DNA from: Gracilariopsis chorda
Taxonomy: Eukaryota; Rhodophyta; Florideophyceae; Gracilariales; Gracilariaceae
Direction of reading: 5' to 3'
Length of the DNA stretch: 64,000 nt
Assembly (NCBI GenBank): GCA_003194525.1
Contig: NBIV01000022.1
Location: 186,001-250,000, forward strand
Positions within the stretch are counted from its first letter, which is position 1. Each line of letters begins with the position of its first letter. A program made the position numbers and the translations under genes. The notes under the pieces are model-generated. The model was not told the origin of the DNA. It made no database searches and was given only the letters and a program-made list of their open reading frames with translations. Below, one piece after another: positions 32,713 to 44,451 of the stretch.

Positions 32713-32893
32713 GCGCAGCAAATAAATAAACAAAACTGAAATCGTCATCAACGCTGCCCTGAACGAAATCATCGCTACTCCCGATATTGAGCTCTCGGCG
32801 CACCACTGACAAATCCGCACACGTTTCGCGCCACCAACTTCGCGCACCCAACGCACTAACCCTTACATAGTCATACGTGCTCTATGATACACC

Positions 32894-33269
32894 CTAGTGT
32901 CTATCCGCCCGAATGTAATGTTGCCAAATGATTATTTTTTGAAGGTTTTGAACCTTTCATACACGCGTCAGAAACGGTGTTTTTGAATCAAAAGTACGTT
33001 TTTGATATCAAAAAAGCCGGTTTTCTGAAGCTCTGTAGTAAATTAGCCATATTTCACAAGCACATCTCTATCAACCCATTTGGTTGTCTTAAGTTTCTGC
33101 TTCTCACCTAGCATAAACAACAGAAGCTTAGAATTTTTGCTATACAAAAACATGTTGCATAACTTATACGGACTACAAAAGGCAAAAAATTCCGATCAAA
33201 ATAACTAAAATTAAACGTAAAGTTGATTGTTTTGACCTCATATGAGGTCAGCGGTCCGATAGACACTAG
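32894..33269. mobile_element. MITE-like element 1, CTAG-ended inverted termini
   Basis: 376 bp, AT-rich, no reading frame. The left end is CTAGTGTCTATCCG and the right end is GATAGACACTAG, an exact 12-bp inverted match. The right end is preceded by the palindrome TGACCTCATATGAGGTCA (33233-33250). A TA inside the end motif could be a TA target duplication. Confidence 0.5.
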
Positions 33270-33643
33270 TTTCTATCTCACCAGCGACCTCATATGAGGT
33301 CAATATTAATGACTCTAGAACTTTATCAAAAACTTAAAACTTTTCCAAAAACTTTTTCACTTTGATCTTCTCATCATGTCTTCTACGCCTGCAGCGCTGA
33401 AACATGTCCAGAACACATCACCAACAGTCGTAGCTGTCACATCAAGCACTATCGTCAAAAACACTCGTACACAATGGCCCCGTCCACAGATCTTTTTGTT
33501 CAAAGACCACCTGGTTAGCCATGTTTCAAGTTCGAAATTTGAAATGTGGGACCATGCGGATCAGATTTCAATTTTTTTTTTAATTTTGCGTGCCGTTTCT
33601 CTGACCTCATATGAGGTCAGCGCACTGGTCCGATAGACACTAG
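33266..33643. mobile_element. MITE-like element 2, sharing its CTAG end with element 1
   Basis: 378 bp. The left end is CTAGTTTCTATCTCACC followed by GACCTCATATGAGGTC (33286-33301). The right end is TGACCTCATATGAGGTCA (33602-33619), then a spacer, then GGTCCGATAGACACTAG. The two ends are inverted copies of about 37-41 bp, each with the internal palindrome. An 86-codon plus frame inside (33376-33636, ATG start) is not recognised. Elements 1 and 2 share only their ends, not their interiors. Confidence 0.5.
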
Positions 33644-34589
33644 AGTGAGACCAACAGCCCCATACAAGTACTTCAAATGCTACACCACTCACCCCGAAAT
33701 TCAACTCAAGTCCTCGCGAACAGAAAGCCGATCAAGGTCAAAGAATTAGCTCAAAACCTATGAAATAGTGTAGCGTTCAAAGTACCAAAGTAACAAAATA
33801 CAACTCGAACAGCAACCAATCTACACTTTTCCATGTAAACTTTAGCATAAATCCAAGAAATTCAATGAGTACAAAAACCACTTCCAAGCCAAAAGAACAC
33901 AATAAGCAGCCTAAAATCTCAGTATCAGCACGCACAAGACAAATTTATTGATGGAACAGTACAGCCATTTCACAAAAACTTCTTTAATATTATTCTACAG
34001 TGATTCCATTTCTTCACCCACCTCACCTACATTATTAAAGCGCTTAGAACCTTGGCAGACATCTCGCACCATACTACCAACGCTATTTTCAGTTAAATTC
34101 AGGTCCTAGCTACGTGGCAACCACTGCAAAACATGTACCTGCTCGCTTTTTATCCACTCTTGGTTACCTTAAAACGATAGGTAGAAGTATCATCATGATC
34201 TAAAGTTCCTCTTACTCCCATTTCTTTCCGCTCTAAATAATAGAAATTTATTATCCATAATTCTTACATAATTATTTTGGTTCTAATTAAAACTTAGTTT
34301 TTATATTTTTCAACCACCTCAATAACACATTGCTCCAAAACTGAGAGCATATTTCTTACTTTTTTGCATTCGGAAAACCATCTTGGTTTGATTCGTTAGT
34401 CAAGCCAAAACCTGCAATCAATATCGCTCGCTTATATTAAAATTCAACTTAAATTAATCATTAAACATTCCTTATCTTCATAAAAGGAAAAGCGGCCTTC
34501 GGCCACAGGCGGCGCTTCGCACCGCGGCCAAAATTTGCATAAGATATCTGCACAAATTTTGGTTTACGCATATACTAAACTTTGTCAAA
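33644..34589. other. AT-rich 3' flank of the Helitron, with a hairpin cluster
   Basis: No gene. At 34492-34562, just beyond the helicase stop, lie GC-rich short stems around CTTCGG and CTTCGC, followed by a 10-bp perfect inverted repeat CCAAAATTTG (34528-34537) / CAAATTTTGG (34553-34562). It may end transcription or belong to the 3' part of the element. Confidence 0.5.
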
Positions 34590-37500
34590 CTAATTACGAC
34601 CCTCTACAAAGTCGACAGCTTCTTGTAGAACAGAGTTTTTGATGCTCACCGGCATTGGATGGAACTCCTGCGCATTTCGAGGCGTCTCGTCTTCACTATG
34701 CAGCATTAACACATCATCAGATGTTCTGACACGCAAAATTCCAACATAGACCTGACCCGGCGAAAAAAAGTTTGTTCGAAAGTCAATTATCATTTTCTTC
34801 AGCGTTTGTCCTTGCGCTTTATTCACAGTTGCTTCAAACTCCAATATGATGGGAAACTTTCGACGTTTGATTTTCACATCTGCAAACTCGAAAACAAAGT
34901 CAATGCGGTGCAGTAAAAAGCTTTGCTGAATTTCCCTATGTTCATCAATGCCCGAAAGTCGAATCACTCTGCGAGAAATGCTGGTAACGATAAACATCTT
35001 TCCATTGAGCAAGTGCGGATGAAGTACATTTCGAATCACCATAACAGGAACACCCAACTTCAGTTTCAAATGGTGGTGCGGGACTCCAGTTGGAGCGTAA
35101 TTATACGTCAGTTCAGGTCCAATGATACTATTTGTGTGAAAGTTTTCACCGGTTGGCCCTCGGTTGGGAACGATCGTCGTTGCAGACTTCAAGTCAAACA
35201 TCCTTCCTGGGAAATACTCCAATGCGTTCTGCTTATGTTCCTCCACTAATTGGTTTGTTGGCGCAGCAATCAATCGGTTGAGCTTGAAATCTTCTTTCTT
35301 CCGTGTGGTAAACCATTTCAAAAGCAACTTGTATGCTTCGTTTACATCTGACGTAGACATGAACGGAAGCTTTGCTGATGCTGGAAACGTCACACGACCA
35401 AGACTGAGCAAACCTTTTGCAAAAACTGGATCATCTTGTTGACGAACCTGTTTTGTAAGGCGAAGAACTTTGACTCTTCTGTCCCAAAGCTCGCAAGAGT
35501 ACCATGGAAGCTCCCGTAGGAGACTCACTGGGATAACACGAGTTGTTCCATCCCTTTCAGACACTGTTCTTGTTCTTGGAACGACTGGAAGCAGTTGCAT
35601 ATAATCGCCTGCCATAACTACGACCATGCCTCCAAAGTCTTTCGTAGAGTTTCTTACGTCCTTCAGTACGGTTTTCACAATGTCGAAGAGCATTTTCGGG
35701 CACATTGAAGCTTCATCAATTACCAGCAAAATAGTCTTCCGTACTAGTTCTGCTCTCTGTGATCGTGGTCCGTACTTGGAAAGTGTCCGACGCTCTCTAC
35801 TCTGCGAATCTTTGTTGTCATCAACTCCCAATCCAAGCAAACTATGCAAAGTTCTTCCGCCTTCATATAGGGCAGCAGCAATACCTGTTGTGGGTGTCAT
35901 CTGCACCAACAAGCCTTCGTGCTCAACAATATCTCTCAGCAAATATAGGAGATAGGTCTTCCCTGTCCCCGCTCGTCCTTGTAAGAAGAAAACGCTTCCG
36001 TGTGTGTTGCGTCTTTCAGACTCTCCCATTCTATCTCGGTATAGTATTTATCTCATTACTTTGTCAAAAACTTGCTTCTGGCCTTCTTTCAGATCCTCAT
36101 ATCTCTCTTTCAACCTTCGCCTGGACCTGGAAGAAGAGCTGCGACGTAATTTAGCTTGTTCCGCTGCTAATTGCAGTTCGCTCTCTCTGGGATGAAGTTG
36201 TGATACAGTATGATGAAAAAACGGATCTTTTCTGATATGCCGACCGCCATGTCTGTCCGAAATCTCAATGATTCTTAGAAGTAGTTCTTCTCTTCTTTGT
36301 GCTCTGTTTCTCTTGGTTATATCTGCAGTTAGAGCTCGTTCGTGCTTTTCAATCACAGTTTTAGGATTTATCCCTTGTTGAAAGGAAGTGACGACCAAGT
36401 AACGCAGCTCAGCAGGAGTAGCATGGTATCTTACTGCCTGATCAAAAGCCGGTTCGTACTCGTCACCATGGATATATAGTCCAAGGGCTACTGCCGCTTC
36501 TCTATAACTTGAGTAAAATTCGCTCTCAACACGTTTCGGATCATCAAAGGAGCTGAATGCAGAGTTCATGAGCAATATTCGAAGAGCGAATAGTTCAGGA
36601 TTTGCGGGAGAAGCAAATCTAATTCGAGTCACAGTTCGATCATTTTCGGATCGCTGCACTTCGTACATTCGTGGATTTCCTCCATCCCGAGTGGAGTCAG
36701 ACTCTGGTACAGAGCGGGTTAGCTTATCGTATACACGTACAGTCTCGTAGTATGTCATGTAGTCCAAGTCCATGTACCGGGAGGGTCTTCTGAAATATCT
36801 TTCCAGCAGGGAAGACTTCAGACGTCTAGGAAGTCTTACATTTCGAATCAAAAGCTGTCGCTCTCCACGGAGATGTATGTCAAGTGCCTGTACAGTTGGA
36901 TTGATGCGAGCATGTCTGAACTCAAAGAGGTTCCATGCAGCTTCAATAGCGCCCAACACTCTTGCTCTCATGTACGCCCTGATCTCATTTTGAAGCATGT
37001 CGCTCTGTGCATTTGATTGGCTTTCCGTTCGACTTGATACAACCAAATCCTGTTCTTTGGCACTCTTGAAAGCATACTTCATCAATTATGCTACGGCGCT
37101 GCCACATTGGGTTCTTTCAACATTGATGTGAGCCTTATACTTCATTGTGACATCTGGATTGTACGGAACAACTTTCAAATCTTCTGTTCTTCTTCTTCGG
37201 TAGGTCACTCGATTTATGTACTCATTTATCGTTGTTTCAGCCACAATTTCTTGTCGATCATACCCAAATCTGCACCTCCCGTCAGATGTACGACCACGGC
37301 AATATGGAGAGTGTCTGTGCATATTGAATTTGTTCACCAACTTTCGGAGTTCCTGGTCCTCAGTCGAGTCACCCCGAGGCAGTTCTGCTTTGATCAAATT
37401 GTCAATGATCTCAGGATCTTCAATTACGCCCCCCTCTTACCAAATAATAATGTGATGATGTGGAGTATTTCTCTTCTGGAACTCAAGTTTGGCGGCAATC

Positions 37501-39401
37501 CCAATGCATTTCAAGCCAAAGAGCTCTTCTGAATTATTCTGTAGATCCTTCATGATTGAATTTGCATACTGGTTGCACACTCTTGCAATAAGATCTGGCC
37601 TATCAAAAGGACGGCATCTGTCTCCCTGTGGAGAAAATGCTCCGGTGTTTTCGTTGTCCATACTAAGCCTTTTCATCTCTTCCCGCAATACGTTAATTGT
37701 GACTGTGACGAAAAGCGTCGGGGAGCCCAGTCGAGCTACCATTGCTTGCACATCCAGTCGTTTTTGTCTCCAGTACGCCGGAGAGGTTTTGTGATTACCG
37801 GGAAGGAAGAGTTTACCGGGAGGGCCAAGTTCATCTGTTCCGGTATGGGTTCCAGCCTGCAGCTCCCATTCTTCAACCATTCTCATCTGTTCTGTTTCCA
37901 AGTATCGAAGTCTCAAGTCTTCAATGTTTGTGCTAGTACGAAGCAACCATTGCTGAAGAAGAGTACCAGAGTTCAGCAGCACATTATCGTTGTACAGTCT
38001 TCGCTTAGAGTGTTCTGCCCATGTTAAGCTCCTTTCGTCTCGGTTGTTCGCATCCCTCGATGAAATATATGTTGCTGTATCATAAGGGGCATGAATCTCA
38101 CCGTAAGGGTAGAGCAGTGGAAAAGCTCCCTTCTCAGCTTCCATTGAATCAGGCTTCAAACGCTTGTACTTAACAACTCGACGTCGAAGATTTCCGGTTG
38201 ACATGTGATGGGATTCTCTTCCGCCTACCAGCTGGGCAAGTGGGGCTTCCGACCTGAACAGTCCACTTGGCTCTATGACGAAAGCTCTCCTTGCAAGAGG
38301 TCGGCCTTGGCTGTCTTCTGGTAACGGTCCTGCACCAGAGCTCACCTCGATTCGGGCTTCATGGGCACCTTGATAATTCCGGACAACTATTCCTTCCTGA
38401 ATAGCGTCTGCAGAGAAGTCCAGAGTAGACTCGTCCGCGTTTGATCTCCTGCAAACACTTTCGTCTGGTCTGAACAAATTTCTATATCTTTTTCGGACAA
38501 TATCTGGTCTTGGTTTCATGAGATCGTACAACTTTGGAACCAAATATCGAATATTCGGGTTAGACATCATTCTTCTCGTGAAAAAAGAATAATACTCCCG
38601 TGAATTAAGACTGGGAGGACCTTCCGACCACAGATGTGTGTAGCGCACGTCCTGGCCTGGAACAGAAAGAGACACATTGCCTTGAAGTCGAAGAAATGAC
38701 GGACATCCACCCCGAACGTACTTCATATCCATGAATGTGACAACGGTTGCAAATAACACATTTAAGTGTGTTGATAGCGTTTGAAAAGAACGCAAGCGAT
38801 ATATGTCTTCAAGTTGCGAATTGATATGCACTCGTCTGAAAGAAACTCCAAGCGATCTGGAGCTTTTATATCCAGAGCATGTTCCTTCGGTCTCTGCACC
38901 AAGCAGAACTGCGCCACAATATTTTCACATACGAATACGAAGCACCCACCCCGAATCTTTGAGAGGACACTGAAGTGCTCGATGGCCGTTTGCACCGCAC
39001 GTCCTACAACACGCTGGAAGTGTGCCAGTGAGTGGTTGGTACTCCGGATATGAAGAGCTTGGACGTGTGAGGCCTTGACGAATACTTTCTGCCCTTGCAT
39101 CCCAGACATATTTTGCTCCATAGTGAATGCCTTGGCAAGGTCTCCCAGCTAACCGCATAACCGTCCTATCTCGTTCCTTTTGAATTCTGGAAGAATGAGA
39201 GGAGTTCAAGTATATCTCTTCAGGGTTATGAGGTTCCATAACATTTTGAAGAAGCTCCGTTCTAGTTCCTAAGTCCACCTGCGCAAGCTCATCGGTTGTG
39301 TATCGTTGATGCACGGGCTGTATATTCTCGCTTGGACGACGGCCTGCTCCTGACCGGCGACCACCACGTCGTGATGGGGGTCGATGCGAAGAAGAACTCA
39401 T
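34590..39401 (-). pseudogene. Helitron Rep/helicase, four in-frame stops, no frameshift
   Basis: One minus-strand frame of 1,604 codons starts at the ATG 39399-39401. The Arg-rich head is followed by a CCHC knuckle (CRTCGANGHRALQC). The Rep part has VTINVLREEMKRL (about 37690) and the HUH motif NTPHHHIIIW (37450), then CRFGYD, VPYNPDVTMKYKAHINVE and LMKYAFKS, where the tyrosine motif lies. The PIF1-type helicase carries Walker A GRAGTGKTYL (35950), LVIDEASM (35700), VVVMAGDYMQLLPVVP (35610), KQVRQQDD (35430) and VNKAQGQTLKKMIID (34820). Stops: TGA 38925, TAA 37437, TAA 37086 and TAA 36048; all else stays in frame. The element copies itself by rolling circle in related systems. Its 5' TC and 3' CTRR ends could not be fixed. 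Confidence 0.88.
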
Positions 39402-39633
39402 ATCGGACTGAGAGTACCGGAGAGAGGTTGAGAGATTTGGTAATCACCTTTCGATGGAACATGCACCGTCTCTGCCCCTTAAGTAGAGAACTGGTGTTGC
39501 ACAATAGTTTCCCACCTGAAATATACGTATACATGTTGTCTTCATTGTCTCGAGATGTTCCTGACAACATCAGTACCTGGATAATTTACATACGTAGTAC
39601 TTTACTATATACATATGCAATGCATTTTTATTC

Positions 39634-39999
39634 GGTCTTGGTTTCAGACGTCAATACATATCGAGTACGATTTACCTACGTATGCAACGTATAGATTGTT
39701 CCTATTCTTGTTACAGCGTTCTACGTTTCTAGAACTGTATGGCCTACTTATGCACTACATAAATTAAAACTATTTTTGTTAGAAGGGTATACGTTTCCAA
39801 TACTGCGCAGCTTACGTATGCGCTAGGTAAACTATAACTATTTTTGTTAGAAGGATATACGATTGTAGTACTGTGCAGCCTACGTATGCGCTACGTAAAA
39901 TATAACTATTTTTGTTAGAAGGGTATACGTTTGCAGTACTGCGCAGCCTACGTATGCGCTACGTAAACTATAACTATTTTTGTTAGAAGGGTATACATA
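39634..39999. repeat. Tandem array, 68-bp period
   Basis: The phrase CTATTTTTGTTAGAAGG starts at 39770, 39838, 39906 and 39974, exactly 68 bp apart; a degenerate copy starts at 39702 and a weaker one near 39634. Each full unit contains ACTGYGCAG, CTACGTATGCGCTACGTA or close variants, and AACTATAA. It lies 230 bp upstream of the Helitron reading frame and before the small plus-strand gene. Confidence 0.85.
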
Positions 40000-40186
40000 G
40001 GTTGTACTTTACGTAATTTATTTTGTTGTTTGAATACGTTACGTTTCTATTTTACCTATTGTCTAATGTGCTGAAGATTGTGTACTTAAGCTAGAGCATA
40101 CCGTAAAGTCGCAGAAAACTTTTTTCCAAGCAGCCACCTACAACTTATTTTACTCTACTTCTTATTTTCAATTATTCTCTAACACC

Positions 40187-40563
40187 ATGACCGATATGTC
40201 CCAAACAGAGGTTCGCTACCTACAACTATGCCGTTTGCGCGACCGCAAGGATGCTATTCTACCGCGCTTGGGAACATTATTGGAAAAAATGTGCATAATA
40301 CAGGCTGCATTGAAGCACACTGATATGCACCATGGCAATGTCAATTGGTTTTTTTGGAAGAGATTTTGTGCTCCATTGGCCCAAAAATCGACACCGTGTA
40401 CACGGAATGGGAAGACTACCGCGTGATTCGACGCAGCAAGGATTTGCCTGTTCGCTGGCCGTCAGAGATATCCACGTGTGAGACGGGTTCAACGGGGCTG
40501 ATAGAAGTTGAGGCTGTCGAGAGTGACAGATCATACACGTGGTTGACTGATTCGTGCCAGTAG
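40187..40563 (+). pseudogene. Small unrecognised gene with a one-base break in a T7 run
   Basis: The ATG at 40187 opens MTDMSQTEVRYLQLCRLRDR, a helical head that reads to HHGNVNWF. At a run of seven T (40349-40355) the frame must shift by one base to continue LEEILCSIGPKIDTV, EWEDYRVIRRSKDLP and on to a TAG at 40561-40563, about 125 residues in all. Both halves have protein-like composition. The break may be a sequencing error, a true mutation or a slippage site. Function unknown. Confidence 0.45.
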
Positions 40564-42374
40564 GACAAATACTTTGATTACCATTGGCTAGTCATTTGGA
40601 GCGAAATAAATGTGCCTTTATTGATGTATTCTAAGGGGCCAACTTGCTCGTTGTCAGAGCAATCCTTAGGTAGCTTAGATAAAAGCGTCCGACTGGAGAT
40701 ATGATCTTTCAAACTACATCCGCCGAAGTTTTCCTGAGGCCTTCATGTATGGCCTATTCATCTTCTCGTTGAACGTCAGCTAGGAAAGGTTTTTGGGTAT
40801 CTGCTGCACATGAAGTGCTGTGATGGGTAGTTGCATATTACAATGTATACTATTGCCACTGCAACCACCATTCCTTGCCTTTATCAATGATTTGACGCTC
40901 GGTTACTCGTGAGCTTACGATTCTTGGCTGTCGGATATTGTATTTGCATTTGGTATGTTAAAGTTGTTTAAAACGTGTTGCACAGTGTTACTAGACCCAA
41001 CAGCGTCCACAAGTTCTCATTTTCTGCGTTTCTTGTTTCTGAAGACCAACATTACGCCTTTTCATTGATCAGCGACGACTTTGCAGCGAAGCAATCTTTG
41101 CAAATGTTTTATAAAAGTTCTTTCTGGAGAAATTTTTAACAGTGCGTCTTCGTTTTGATGACCTTTTTGTACTTCGAAAACTGCTATAAAAGGCACTAAA
41201 CCCCGTTAAACACATGTTTAGTATATAGAGTAAATACAGCGAGATATGGTGAAACTTGGGCAAATGTGCTTCTCATAGCGCCTGAGAAGGATTCCGATCG
41301 CTGTTCTAAGGGCAAATAATTTCGATAGAATCCTCTTTTTTTGGCTTCCATGAAAGCTTTGAAAGAGAACTAGAAGCCTTAATGAGACAAGATGTTAGTT
41401 TCTCCAGTTTGAGCGTAGAACACATCTTCGCAGAAGAACATGTTTCGGCCCTCGACATTTTTCTCCAATTAATCGCATACAAATGCAAAATAAGGATCAT
41501 ATAAAGTAGTATAGGATCTCATTTGCAATTGATAACCTTTTTTCTTCCGTTTTGTGGTACAGGCAATTGGATGTCGAGTACCTGGTGCGTAATCCGTCTA
41601 GATCACCTTTATTCAGAGTGCGGCGAGAGTTCCACCTGAAAAGTAGAATTTAGGTACCGGGATCGGGGTGGCAGCACCAAACCACTAGGGGCGCGACAAA
41701 GCCAGGCGTGCGAATCGTAATTGGTTGGTCGTGTTGGTCATACGGTGCACACGGGCTTGCAGAGCCTGAATAGTTTTAACTAAACCAGAAGGTTGACTGT
41801 GAAAACCGAATGGTATCAGACCTAGCCATGAGCTACTCACTTTTACCATTATTGGAGAGGGAGGGCTGCACCCACCTTAAGGGTGAGCTGGGCACACTCT
41901 CAGCTATACTCTGCTACTTTATATACGTTTTTTACGGTCGTAGTGGCATCACCCAACGCCACAGTAGCGGAGTGTCACTATCTATTTAAAATAGCTAAAT
42001 AAACTAGTATTCTAATTAGATAGCAGTTCTAACCTAAGTGACACAGCAAACAGTTGGTACAGCGCATGTTACACTGCTCAAGTGTTCTGATCTCTCTGTA
42101 TTGCACTTCTATGCGGTGCTCAGTCTTTTTAACCACCTCGCACCAGCTTCAATCCCAAGAACCACTCATTTTGTTCTGTTTGAAAGTGCTGTTATGTGCA
42201 GAGCTCTCGGTCTCAGAGAGATCAAACCGCAACTAAGTGTCTTTTAAACCTTTCTGCGCAAACGTGAGCTAAATGAGTTTCAAATGCTTTCCATGACGCA
42301 TGGCTCAGCACACATTCCAATTCAATCGTAGAAGATGGTTCGGCTTCCTTTCATTTTCTTTCAGTTTTTGCATG
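40564..42374. other. No supported gene; possible LTR junction
   Basis: TGGTATCAGA at 41811-41820 matches the first ten bases of the initiator-Met tRNA primer-binding site used by many retroelements, but no LTR end (CA) directly precedes it and no gag follows. A minus-strand helical stretch at about 41065-41170 (QNEDALLKISPERTF) is unassigned. Confidence 0.35.
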
Positions 42375-43260
42375 CTATTTAAAAGCATGATGCATACGTA
42401 GCAGAGCCATTGCCGCGTTACTTTTCACTACAGCACCGTATGGTATATCCAAGAAACCTTGTAAATGAACATTCAGCACGTCTCCCAAATTCTCTTCTGC
42501 CTGTTTTTTAGGTCCTGCATCCAGCACATGGACCATTGTTTCTATGGGCGAAAGTCTTGTGGGCAAAGAATGGATATGAGGACGAGCTTCTGCATTTAAA
42601 TTGTATTTATACATTACAATTACAGCAGTTTTGCGGAAACTATATATAATGTTGAACGCACTCAAAGTAGCTTCCTAAGCCCGTTTGAGACCATTAAGAA
42701 CATGAAAGTCCTCAATGGCGTGGTTTTCCGGAAAGCCTCTTGCGCACTGTTCGAAAATCTCGCTAACCATAATATCGAATGGCTAACAGACACCACCATC
42801 TAACTGCATTGTCGTCTGACTTGATGAGCGTGAACGGTATAGGCAATTGACACTGTTTTTCGAAACATACCCAACACAGGAATGGACAGGTGTGAGCGAT
42901 ATCCGTCGTAGATAAGAAGTATTTTCCAGTCATTCCTGCGAAAATTCTCTGTATAAGTAATCAGTGCTGCTATACCTTCATATACAGTGGCTAAATCTAC
43001 AGCTGCAACTTTCTTTCCTGTTGTAACTATGTCACTACGTGTTCAACAGTCTGCGATGTCCTCCATAAATTCTCTCTTTGGTCATTACGGTGTTGGTAAT
43101 GGCGAATCAGCAGTTGTATTGCATTGGAGTACAAATGCAGCATTCAGAATGCATGGGTTTTGGATCACCGAGTAGCGGGTTAAGTCGAGGACGACATTCA
43201 TAGCTTCGGCTACAGTACCTGACTGGCCAGCCATTTCTATGAAAATAATCCCTTTATGGA
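42375..43260 (-). pseudogene. pogo-like transposase, downstream part
   Basis: Minus-strand frame with KKVAAVDLATVYEG, then WKILLIYDGYRSHLS (second catalytic Asp, about 42930) and VSIAYTVHAHQ, the degraded equivalent of the LPxHTxHxxQPLD block. Several stops. The C-terminal piece 42375-42665 (SAFNIIYSFRKTAV..) probably belongs to the same body. The upstream part resumes at 44667 on the far side of repeat A1. Confidence 0.55.
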
Positions 43261-43625
43261 GTGATGTGAACTAGGAATAGTATTATGGCCCTACAATGGG
43301 CCTCCACTAATTATTAATTTTTATTTTACTTATTTTGAATGTACTTAGTGGAGAGCCACACAGTTAGGCATTAAAGTCAGACTACTGCATGGCTTTGCAG
43401 CCTAGTGGAGGACGACTTGCCTAGGTGAGAGAGGCGAAGGCCAACGAACGCCCTCAGCTCTTGACCCTTAGGCCAGACCGTCGGGATTCCTAAGTCGCGT
43501 ACGACAAAGGAGCACCTATATTATCAGTACTTAATTGTTTCTGAGCTATATCTCTTTGTTCGGATGATATCCTCACGTGTTTTACAGCTGACTGTTCTTA
43601 TCTGGCTCTTGTTTTAATTGTTCAT

Positions 43626-44451
43626 TGTGGTGCAATGCCCCAAAGGGGAAAAACACTGAAAGACGTTCGGGATCTTCCTCTCACGAGGTGAACCCAGTTG
43701 GGTAGAGCCCCTCTAGGGGTGGCACGGCGGAGCCGGTTAGTAAGGCCGAGGCCACCATTTGCGACTAGCGCAAGAGGGTTTAGGACTAGAATCGGTATCC
43801 GCAAGAGCGGGAATGTGATCCTCAGTAGAGGTATGTTTCCACGTAAGTGGGGGTGTGTGGACGGATGCGCACACGAAGGCCGCGGATAGCGGGAGGTGCT
43901 ACCCTAAAAAGCGGAAAAAAGATGGGCGAAGAGGAGGAAGAGAGGACGAAGTGAGTCACGAGAGCGACGGGGGCGAACGGCGATGCTGGTAACAATATCC
44001 CTATACAGGGCGAAACACCAATGCAATTGGAATAATATGACCCCCAGTGATGGGTCCCTTTAGATGTGCAAGGGGGTTAGATGTCCCGTGGTTCACGGCG
44101 TTTCCCTCCAAGGAGGAGTAGAGCACGCGCGCAAGCGGTAACAACTAGAGCCAATTCTCCAGGTTGGTGTCCCTTGTTGGGGAAAGTTTACTGGTGCGAC
44201 GGCAGTGCCCCGTCGCACTAAGTACTAGCTTCCCAGAAATGGGTGCGAAAATAACGAATAAAATCAGTTAAAGTACTCCACATTTCGTGGCAACATCCAC
44301 TACTGTGGCCAACTGCCAATTGACCCAAAACCGTGTCCCACGTGTCCATATACACCATTGTGGGGCGTAGTTCATATACACATTACACAACCGATAATAT
44401 CGGGAAAGCATTCAAGTACCAAGAATCCCTCCCTGAGGGCGTTGCACTTCA
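43626..44451 (+). repeat. Long repeat A, copy 1 (5' truncated)
   Basis: Aligned by eye with 49970-50742. Shared runs include GTGGCACG, AAGGC.GAGGCCACCA, GGTTTCCACG, TCCTTTAGAT, GCAAGGGGGTTAGATGTCCC, GTTTCCCTCCAA or its variant, CCCAGAAATGGGTG, CCAAGTACCAAGA-type text and GCATTGCAC-type text at the end. Just before the shared non-coding part both copies read C.AMP..G..LK...DL, the tail of the reading frame seen whole at 49193-50050. This copy therefore lacks most of that frame. It sits inside a pogo-like transposase. Confidence 0.7.

Noticed and set aside
33233-33250. TGACCTCATATGAGGTCA as an everted nuclear-receptor site (AGGTCA half-sites, 6-bp spacing)
   Set aside because: Nuclear receptors are animal proteins; here the palindrome is part of the terminus of a small mobile element and recurs three times at such ends.
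33233-33269. Helitron 3' terminus (hairpin followed about 16 bp later by CTAG, then T)
   Set aside because: The same ends also occur in inverted orientation, making symmetric inverted repeats, which Helitrons lack. It is kept as an alternative, not as a call.
39702-39999. CRISPR array
   Set aside because: The 68-bp units are contiguous with no unique spacers, and the genome is eukaryotic.
41811-41820. Retroelement primer-binding site TGGTATCAGA
   Set aside because: No LTR end lies before it and no gag follows; ten bases can match by chance.
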